DNA of 12,212 nucleotides, taken from the NCBI GenBank assembly GCA_029882235.1, contig JAOULB010000022.1:1-12212 (forward strand), written 5' to 3'. Made by a program: the position numbers and the translations under genes. Numbering within the stretch: the first letter of the stretch is position 1; each line of letters opens with the position of its first letter. The notes under the pieces were generated by a model. The model made no database searches and was not told the origin of the DNA. It worked only from the letters and a program-made list of their open reading frames with translations. This DNA comes from Gammaproteobacteria bacterium. Lineage in GTDB: Bacteria > Pseudomonadota > Gammaproteobacteria > UBA6429 > Thiohalophilaceae. This document shows positions 6,258 through 12,212 of the stretch, piece after piece.

Positions 6258-9200
6258 TGAGTGCGCCACTGGGCATATCCGGGCGTATTGCTCGTGCCTT
6301 TCTGACCTCGGAGATCACGCCGCTGCTGGCGCTGGTTGGTTTTCTGCTGGGCCTGTTCGCAGTGATGATTACCCCACGTGAAGAAGAACCGCAGATCAAT
6401 GTCACCTTCGCCAATGTTTTTATTGCCTTCCCCGGTGCTTCAGCCAAAGAGGTTGAAGAGCTGGTAAGCACACCGGCCGAACAAATCCTGTCCGAGCTGG
6501 AAGGACTGAAACATGTTTACTCTGTATCACGACCCGGTATGTCGATACTCACTGTGCAGTTCAAGGTGGGTGAGGATCGTACTCAGGCCATTGTGCGTTT
6601 ATATAATGCAATATATTCCAAGGGTGACTGGTTACCGCCGGGGCTGGGCGTATTAAAACCCATCATCAAACCGAAAGGGATTGATGATGTACCCATTGTT
6701 GGACTGACCCTGTGGACAGAAGATAAACACAAAGGGGCCTATGAGTTACAACAGGTCGCCCATGCGATTGAGGTGGAGCTAAAACGCGTTAAAGGCACAC
6801 GTGATATTTACACCCTGGGTGGCCCAGAGCAGGTTGTACATGTCCTGCTTGATGCCGATGCGATGCGCAGTTATAAGTTGTCACTACAGGATTTACGTTT
6901 TGCCTTGCAGCAAAGCAATGCGACCCAACCATCCGGTAATTTTGTTTCCAATAATAAAGAGATCGAAGTACAGGCGGGACAGTTTCTGGCGTCGCCAGAA
7001 GAGGTCGGTGATCTGATTGTCGCCGTGCATAAAGGTCAGCCCGTTTATTTACGTGATGTAGCTAAAATACATCGAGGTCCTGATCAGCCTGAAGCGTATT
7101 CCTGGTTTGGTACAGGGCCTGCGGCAGAACAGAAAAATCTTTCAATCAAAGGTGAGTTTCCTTCGGTCACTATCGCGATTGCCAAACAGCCGGGTAGTAA
7201 TGCAGTCGATATCGCCAGTCAGATCATAGAGCGTGTTGAGCAGTTAAAAGGTATCGTTATCCCTGAAGGGATCAATGTCACCATTACACGCAATTATGGT
7301 GAAACTGCAGATGCTAAGGCGAAACAACTCATCGGCAAACTGATCTTTGCCACAAGCTTCGTGGTCTTGCTGGTTATGTTTGCTCTGGGAAGAAGAGAGG
7401 CCTTTATCGTTGGTGTCGCTGTTGTCATCACACTGGCTATGACGTTGTTTGCCTCCTGGGCCTGGGGTTTTACCTTAAATCGTGTTTCTCTGTTTGCCTT
7501 GATCTTTTCTATCGGCATTCTGGTCGATGATGCCATCGTGGTGGTCGAGAACATTCATCGTCATATGCAAATGGGTAACAAGACTTTACTCGAATCTATC
7601 CCCATCGCGGTGGATGAAGTGGGTGGGCCAACCATTCTGGCCACCTTTACGGTTATTGCAGCGCTATTACCTATGGCCTTTGTCAGCGGTTTGATGGGGC
7701 CTTATATGAGCCCGATTCCGATCAATGCCAGTATCGGTATGCTGATCTCTCTGGCCGTAGCATTTATTGTCACGCCGTGGCTGGCAAATAAAGTGCTGGA
7801 TCAACATCATACTGAAGATACTGCTAAACCCTTGCCTGCCTGGTTAGTGAACCCTTACCAGCAGAAACTTCGTCCTTTGTTGGGAGGCTTTGCCGAGCGG
7901 GTCGAATCCATGCTGGCGAGCAGCAAACAGGCCTTATCCGGTGAAGAAGGTTTGTTACCATTATTTACCAAAGTGGTGGGTCCTTTCCTTGCTGGCGAAG
8001 AGGGCAGAAAGCGCCGTAAAAAATTAATGCTGGCGGTACTTGGGCTAATTGTATTTTCTGTTGGTCTGGCCGTGGTCAAACTGGTGGTATTAAAAATGCT
8101 GCCCTTTGATAACAAGTCAGAGTTCCAGGTAATCCTTGATATGCCCGAAGGCTCGTCACTGGAACAGACCACGCGTGTGCTGGGTGAACTGGGACGTTAT
8201 CTATCGACAGTACCCGAAGTGACGGACTATCAGGTTTACTCTGGCGGTGCCGCACCGATCAATTTTAATGGTCTGGTGCGTCAGTATTACCTGCGACAGG
8301 GATCTAATGTCGGCGATATTCAGGTTAATCTTTTGGATAAGAGTCAGCGTGATCGTAAGAGTCATGAGATCGCACTGAGTGTGCGTGAACCTTTGCAACA
8401 GATCGGTAAACGCTTTAACGCAAATGTGAAAGTTGTGGAAGTCCCGCCGGGTCCACCCGTCATGTCCCCCCTTGTTGCCGAAGTGTATGGCCCGAATTAT
8501 GCCGGGCAGCTTGAGGTGGCAAAAAAGATTCGTAGTGTATTTGAATCGACAGATGACATTGTGGACGTGGATGACAGCCTGGATGTGGCTGCTGAGAAAA
8601 TTATCCTGCGTGTTGATCAACAAAAAGCAGCCCTGCTCGGCGTGTCGCCACAGGCGGTAGTGAGTGCCGTCTCGACAGTTTTAAGTGGTGAAGATGTGAG
8701 TTATCTGCACCCGGGAAATTTGAAATATCCCATGCCAATTCGACTAGAGTATCCTGTTGCCGATAAAGCAAGGTTAACCGATGTCCTGAAACTACAATTA
8801 CGTAATCAAAAAGGGCAGTTGGTACCATTGGGCGATATCGTCAAACAGATTGATACGCGCCGAGAGCAGGCGATATATCATAAAGATATGTTGCCAGTCG
8901 TCTTTGTGACGGGTGACATGGCGGGCGATCTCGACAGTCCGCTGTATGGCATGTTCGATATTTTGGGTTCGCTGGGTGATACCACGGTTGCCTATGGTCG
9001 CTCTGTTAATCAGTTCCTGATATCACAACCCGACAACCCTTATGAATATGGTCTCAAGTGGGATGGTGAGTGGCAGGTGACTTATGAAACTTTCCGCGAC
9101 ATGGGTATTGCATACGGTGTTGGTCTGATCATGATCTATCTGTTAGTGGTGGCTCAGTTCCGCTCCTATCTGATTCCTCTGGTGATCATGGCACCTATCC

Positions 9201-9583
9201 CTTTGACGATTATCGGTGTCATGCCGGGTCATGCGCTGTTCGGTGCTCAGTTTACTGCCACATCGATGATCGGCATGATTGCTCTGGCCGGAATTATCGT
9301 TCGTAACTCGATTCTGCTGGTGGACTTTATTAATCAGCAACTGGCTGAAGGAATGAGTTTTGAAGATGCGGTGATTCGTTCCGGTGCTGTGCGCGCCAAG
9401 CCGATCATTTTAACCGGTCTTGCCGCCATGCTGGGCGCCCTGTTTATTCTGGATGATCCCATCTTTAACGGTCTGGCGCTGGCCCTTATATTCGGTATTC
9501 TGGTCTCCACGATGCTGACTCTGGTGGTGATCCCGGTGCTGTATTATGCCGTGATGAAGAACCGTATTGCTTTGCCGGGCTAA
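6257..9583 (+). CDS. RND superfamily proton-driven efflux pump, inner-membrane subunit
   Basis: The 1108-residue product has the duplicated RND plan. Membrane helix 1 is at about 20-40, followed by REEEPQI (41-47) and the first porter region. A block of helices around 360-500 includes TM4 GILVDDAIVVVEN with the paired acids Asp424 and Asp425 of the proton relay. A longer-than-usual cytoplasmic linker (about 510-588) precedes TM7 at about 590-612. The second porter region starts near LPFDNKSEFQ, and a last helix block covers about 950-1100. In TM10 (GIIVRNSILLVDF) Arg1016 occupies the place of the relay lysine of AcrB-type drug pumps, and the glutamate expected of CusA-type metal pumps is absent. 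This points to an HAE1-like subfamily rather than a metal exporter. The gene overlaps the adaptor stop by one base; no outer-membrane factor follows. Substrate is unknown. Confidence 0.95.
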   Translation: MSAPLGISGRIARAFLTSEITPLLALVGFLLGLFAVMITPREEEPQINVTFANVFIAFPGASAKEVEELVSTPAEQILSELEGLKHVYSVSRPGMSILTVQFKVGEDRTQAIVRLYNAIYSKGDWLPPGLGVLKPIIKPKGIDDVPIVGLTLWTEDKHKGAYELQQVAHAIEVELKRVKGTRDIYTLGGPEQVVHVLLDADAMRSYKLSLQDLRFALQQSNATQPSGNFVSNNKEIEVQAGQFLASPEEVGDLIVAVHKGQPVYLRDVAKIHRGPDQPEAYSWFGTGPAAEQKNLSIKGEFPSVTIAIAKQPGSNAVDIASQIIERVEQLKGIVIPEGINVTITRNYGETADAKAKQLIGKLIFATSFVVLLVMFALGRREAFIVGVAVVITLAMTLFASWAWGFTLNRVSLFALIFSIGILVDDAIVVVENIHRHMQMGNKTLLESIPIAVDEVGGPTILATFTVIAALLPMAFVSGLMGPYMSPIPINASIGMLISLAVAFIVTPWLANKVLDQHHTEDTAKPLPAWLVNPYQQKLRPLLGGFAERVESMLASSKQALSGEEGLLPLFTKVVGPFLAGEEGRKRRKKLMLAVLGLIVFSVGLAVVKLVVLKMLPFDNKSEFQVILDMPEGSSLEQTTRVLGELGRYLSTVPEVTDYQVYSGGAAPINFNGLVRQYYLRQGSNVGDIQVNLLDKSQRDRKSHEIALSVREPLQQIGKRFNANVKVVEVPPGPPVMSPLVAEVYGPNYAGQLEVAKKIRSVFESTDDIVDVDDSLDVAAEKIILRVDQQKAALLGVSPQAVVSAVSTVLSGEDVSYLHPGNLKYPMPIRLEYPVADKARLTDVLKLQLRNQKGQLVPLGDIVKQIDTRREQAIYHKDMLPVVFVTGDMAGDLDSPLYGMFDILGSLGDTTVAYGRSVNQFLISQPDNPYEYGLKWDGEWQVTYETFRDMGIAYGVGLIMIYLLVVAQFRSYLIPLVIMAPIPLTIIGVMPGHALFGAQFTATSMIGMIALAGIIVRNSILLVDFINQQLAEGMSFEDAVIRSGAVRAKPIILTGLAAMLGALFILDDPIFNGLALALIFGILVSTMLTLVVIPVLYYAVMKNRIALPG

Positions 9584-9769
9584 TATACTGGTGTTTCCAT
9601 GGGTCCTCACGTACAATCGCGCCTCCGAAGTTCAGGATCGAGCTGCCATTTTTTGTAGCAAATTTCTGCGATCTATTCCCGTTTGTATCAATAGTTGGTA
9701 ATATCTATCCCCTAGTTTCGTAAATGCACGCATAGAAACAAATTATCATTACGCACAGACATAAATAAT

Positions 9770-10687
9770 ATGGCCGATCGTCGATTACAGGTATTTCACA
9801 CCGTTGCTCGTTTGCTGAGTTTTACCAAGGCAGCTGAGGAACTTCATATGACTCAACCCGCGGTCACCTTCCAGGTGCGTCAGCTGGAAGAGCAGTTCAA
9901 TACGCGTTTATTTGATCGAACACATAATCGCATTAGCCTTACGGATGCCGGCGATCGAGTCTATAAATGTGCCGAACGCATTTTTGAGCTTTATACCGAG
10001 ATGGATAATTCGGTACGAGAACTCACCGGCGATATTAGTGGTGTTCTAATCCTTGGTGCGAGTACGACCATTGCAGAATATATGTTGCCTGCGCTGTTGG
10101 GCGATTTTAAGGTCAAGCACCCCGAGGTGACGATTAGACTCAAAGTGGCGAATACCGATGGTATTGTCTCCATGGTTGAAAACAACACGATTGATTTAGG
10201 TGTGGTCGAAGCACCCGTCAATAACAAAAATCTGGTGGTGGAAAAATGCCGCATGGATCAGCTGGTTGTAATTGTGCCGCCAGGCCATGTGCTTGCCAAT
10301 GAGTCATCTGTCTCGCTTGAACACTTAATTCAGCATCCATTTATCTGTCGTGAAGAAGGTTCAGGTACGCGCGAAGTCATGATTGAACACATGAATGATG
10401 AAGGACTGAATACCAACGACCTGAATGTCGCCATGGAGCTCGGAAGCCTTGAAGCGATCAAGGGCGCTGTTGAGGCAGGGATGGGGGTTTCAATTCTCTC
10501 CAAAGCCACTATTGCGAAAGAACTTAAGCTGGGGTCTCTGGTGGCTATTCAACTTGATCCACCCATCAATCGTCCATTTTCCTTTGTCCATCAGAAACAG
10601 AAATTCCGGGTTCGCGCGATGGAAGAGTTACTGAGTTTTGCTCGTCAGTATTGCGAAGACCATAAAAATGATGATGCCCTTCGCTAG
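9770..10687 (+). CDS. LysR-family transcriptional regulator, CysL/YeiE-like
   Basis: The 305-residue product has the LysR winged helix-turn-helix at about 4-62 (FTKAAEELHMTQPAVTFQVR at 18-37, LFDRTHNRISLTDAG at 47-61). A linker helix and a two-lobed effector domain (about 90-295) follow. REEGSGTRE at 194-202 and the downstream AMELGSLEAIKGAVEAGMGV region are typical of the CysL/YeiE branch, several members of which sense small anions such as sulfite; that ligand is not evident here. The ATG at 9770 has no clear Shine-Dalgarno. The 186 bases between the pump gene and this one show no convincing terminator, RNA or operator. It could control the efflux operon or the downstream pair, but LysR genes usually lie divergent from their target, which this one does not. 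The family is certain; target and effector are open. Confidence 0.94.
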   Translation: MADRRLQVFHTVARLLSFTKAAEELHMTQPAVTFQVRQLEEQFNTRLFDRTHNRISLTDAGDRVYKCAERIFELYTEMDNSVRELTGDISGVLILGASTTIAEYMLPALLGDFKVKHPEVTIRLKVANTDGIVSMVENNTIDLGVVEAPVNNKNLVVEKCRMDQLVVIVPPGHVLANESSVSLEHLIQHPFICREEGSGTREVMIEHMNDEGLNTNDLNVAMELGSLEAIKGAVEAGMGVSILSKATIAKELKLGSLVAIQLDPPINRPFSFVHQKQKFRVRAMEELLSFARQYCEDHKNDDALR

Positions 10688-10710
10688 GGGATACACGTAG
10701 GCTTCTGCTC

Positions 10711-11058
10711 TTGAATAAAAAGGAAAAGCAGTTGCTTCAGCATTTTCGATCTCTTTCGCAGGAATCAGCAGAAACCCTTCTCAGTTTTGCTGATTTTTTG
10801 TCATCGCGAGAACAGCAAGAGCCTGTCAATAATCTTGAAATCAAACAGATTGAACGCCCGCAGGAAGAAACGGTCATAAACGCAATCAGGCGGTTGAGTG
10901 AGACATTTCCAATGCTGGAAAAAGATAGATTATTTCATGAAACCTCAGGCCTAATGAATCAGCATATGTTACAGGGACGAGCAGCAAAAGATGTGATCGA
11001 TGAACTTGAACAGCTATTTCGTCAGCACTATGATAACTTAAATAACAATATGGATTGA
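10711..11058 (+). CDS. Uncharacterised helical protein encoded before perM
   Basis: The 115-residue product is charged and probably almost entirely helical, with no membrane segment or signal peptide. The N-terminal part LLSFADFL (23-30) resembles the short helical motif of DUF2281-like antitoxins, but no toxin gene is adjacent. The conserved-looking block is RPQEETVINAIRRLSETFPM (49-68), followed by LMNQHMLQGR (81-90) and DVIDELEQLFRQHY (94-107). I recall similar proteins next to PerM-type genes in gammaproteobacteria but know no function. Translation is assigned to TTG at 10711, with TAGG at 10698-10701 as a weak ribosome binding site; the reading frame has no early ATG. It starts 23 bases after the LysR stop and ends 2 bases before the likely perM ATG, so it is probably co-transcribed with perM and perhaps with the regulator. 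Confidence 0.75.
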   Translation: MNKKEKQLLQHFRSLSQESAETLLSFADFLSSREQQEPVNNLEIKQIERPQEETVINAIRRLSETFPMLEKDRLFHETSGLMNQHMLQGRAAKDVIDELEQLFRQHYDNLNNNMD

Positions 11059-11060
11059 TT

Positions 11061-12143
11061 ATGCTGCAAGCGCTCTCAAACTGGTATAACCGCTATTTTT
11101 CTGATCCACATGCCGTGCTATTAGCATTGTTGTTGATTTTTGGTTTTACCATAGTTCTAACCATGGGAAATATGCTGGCACCTGCATTGGCGGCCATTGT
11201 GATTGCCTATCTGCTTGAAGATATTGTTCAATACATCAAGAATCGTTTTCAGCTTCGTCGGATTATTCCGGTCATCATTGTCTTCAATCTGTTTCTGGCT
11301 TTTTTCCTGTTTATCATTTTCGGCATGGTGCCATTAATTATTAAACAGTTGAAAGAGTTGGTTCGAGAACTGCCTAATTATATTGCGCAGGGTAAAGAGT
11401 CGCTGCTGCAGTTACCGCAAAAATATGACTTTATTTCACTCCAGCAGGTTGAACAGTACACCCAATCAATTGATAAGGAAATTGCAACTATGGGACAGCA
11501 GTTACTTTCTGCGTCTCTGTCCTCTATTCCGAATGCGATCACAGTAATTATTTATTTGATTCTGGTGCCACTGCTAGTGTTTTTCTTCCTTAAAGATAAA
11601 TGGGTGATCCTCAGCTGGTTCTCACATTTTCTGCCGCCTGAGCGCCGCATGGCTTCACAGGTTTGGGAAGAAATGGATCAGCAGCTAGGCAATTATGTGC
11701 GGGGTAAGTTCTGGGAAATCGTAATCGTTGCTGCAGTGTGCGTAATTGTGTTTGGCCTGATGGGTTTGAAGTATGCCATTTTGCTTTCAGTTCTTGTTGG
11801 TCTGTCAGTACTGGTTCCGTATATAGGTGCTGCAGTCGTGACGTTTCCTGTCATTTTTATCGCTTATGTTCAGTGGGGATGGAATACTGAATTTTTCTAT
11901 TTAACAGTGGCGTTTGCGATTATTCAGATTCTGGACGGTAATGTGCTGGTGCCATTATTATTTTCTGAAGTTGTTAATCTTCATCCCGTTGCGATTATTG
12001 TCAGTATTCTGGTGTTTGGAGGGTTGTGGGGCTTCTGGGGCGTCTTTTTTGCGATTCCACTGGCAACGCTTGTCAGTGCGACATTACGCGCATTTTCGCA
12101 TTTACCTGAAGAAGTAAAAGCGGCTCAGGAACAAAGTCAGTAA
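11061..12143 (+). CDS. perM: PerM-like membrane protein, AI-2E transporter family
   Basis: The product (360 residues from ATG 11061) is a polytopic inner-membrane protein of the AI-2E/PerM family. As I recall E. coli PerM (about 353 residues), the match is close: WYNRYFSDP near the start, AYLLE in the first helical region, LVPLLVFFFLKDK near the middle, QVWEEMDQQLGNYVRGK after it, SVLVPYIGA further on, and LDGNVLVPLLFSEVVNLHP then GGLWGFWGVFFAIPLATL near the end. About eight hydrophobic helices are visible, with a periplasmic or cytoplasmic loop at roughly 90-150. The substrate of PerM is not established; other family members export the AI-2 signal or exchange sodium for protons. ATG 11061 is preferred over TTG 11055 because GGA at 11052-11054 is 6 bases upstream. 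The TTG would overlap the preceding stop codon. Confidence 0.92.
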   Translation: MLQALSNWYNRYFSDPHAVLLALLLIFGFTIVLTMGNMLAPALAAIVIAYLLEDIVQYIKNRFQLRRIIPVIIVFNLFLAFFLFIIFGMVPLIIKQLKELVRELPNYIAQGKESLLQLPQKYDFISLQQVEQYTQSIDKEIATMGQQLLSASLSSIPNAITVIIYLILVPLLVFFFLKDKWVILSWFSHFLPPERRMASQVWEEMDQQLGNYVRGKFWEIVIVAAVCVIVFGLMGLKYAILLSVLVGLSVLVPYIGAAVVTFPVIFIAYVQWGWNTEFFYLTVAFAIIQILDGNVLVPLLFSEVVNLHPVAIIVSILVFGGLWGFWGVFFAIPLATLVSATLRAFSHLPEEVKAAQEQSQ

Positions 12144-12158
12144 TTATAAAATCCGCAA

Positions 12159-12212
12159 CTATAAAATTTCGGAAGCGTAATCGGCCAGACGTGAACGTTC
12201 ACCGCGGGTTAA
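12159..12212 (-). CDS. C-terminal end of an unidentified minus-strand gene
   Basis: Reading the minus strand from the right window edge gives LTRGERSRLADYASEIL followed by TAG at 12161-12159. The composition is protein-like and the gene would converge on perM with 15 bases between stops. Seventeen residues are too few to name a family, and I do not recognise it. No terminator hairpin is visible between the two genes. Confidence 0.45.
   Translation of the reverse strand, partial: LTRGERSRLADYASEIL

Noticed and set aside
8201..8623. A 140-codon open frame on the minus strand inside the RND pump gene
   Set aside because: It is fully contained in a well-supported coding region; its translation resembles no family I know.
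6257..9583. Heavy-metal (CusA/CzcA) RND pump
   Set aside because: TM10 has arginine rather than the glutamate typical of metal pumps, and TM4 has the paired aspartates of drug-type pumps.
9584..9769. Small RNA or terminator between the RND pump and the LysR gene
   Set aside because: A T6 run at about 9651 follows only a very weak, mismatched stem, and no other strong structure is visible.
10711..11058. Antitoxin of a toxin-antitoxin pair
   Set aside because: Only a short helical motif is reminiscent of an antitoxin; there is no adjacent toxin-like gene, and the neighbours are a LysR regulator and perM.
11061..12143. Calling the PerM-like protein an AI-2 exporter (TqsA)
   Set aside because: Its conserved segments match PerM more closely than TqsA as I recall them, and nothing nearby relates to AI-2 signalling.

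Overview
The window reads as ordinary chromosome of a gammaproteobacterium. The support is the family content (HemH, EttA, PerM, a DUF2914 protein, a CysL/YeiE-like LysR regulator), the closeness of EttA and PerM to their E. coli counterparts as I recall them, and a moderate base composition that looks slightly below 50% GC by eye. A FliA-type promoter ahead of the chemoreceptor suggests a motile organism. No genus can be named from the sequence. I see no transposase, integrase, phage gene, rRNA, tRNA or CRISPR array, and no intergenic gap exceeds about 190 bases.

Left third (1-2040): the 5' part of hemH (ferrochelatase) runs off the left edge on the minus strand. Divergent from it is a 151-residue protein that I identify as a stand-alone bacterial CULT domain, the thalidomide-binding fold of cereblon, with four zinc cysteines and the three-tryptophan cage intact. 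A secreted DUF2914 protein follows, with a perfect CRP-like palindrome upstream and a strong intrinsic terminator downstream. Next is a small cysteine-containing protein of unknown function.

Middle (2063-5114): ettA, an ABC-F ribosome-binding ATPase, lies on the minus strand and converges on the small protein. Divergent from ettA is a methyl-accepting chemotaxis protein with two membrane helices, a HAMP and a signalling domain but almost no periplasmic region. It has a convincing sigma-28 promoter.

Right half (5202-12212): a two-gene RND efflux operon (periplasmic adaptor and inner-membrane pump, start and stop overlapping by one base) sits behind a promoter whose -10 box overlaps a perfect 8-bp inverted repeat. 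No outer-membrane channel gene accompanies it. A LysR regulator follows, then a tight pair made of an uncharacterised 115-residue helical protein and perM, a permease-like membrane protein. The last 54 bases probably hold the C-terminus of another minus-strand gene.

The most interesting gene is the bacterial cereblon-like CULT protein. The rest is mostly housekeeping, efflux and chemotaxis genes with a few regulatory sites worth testing.
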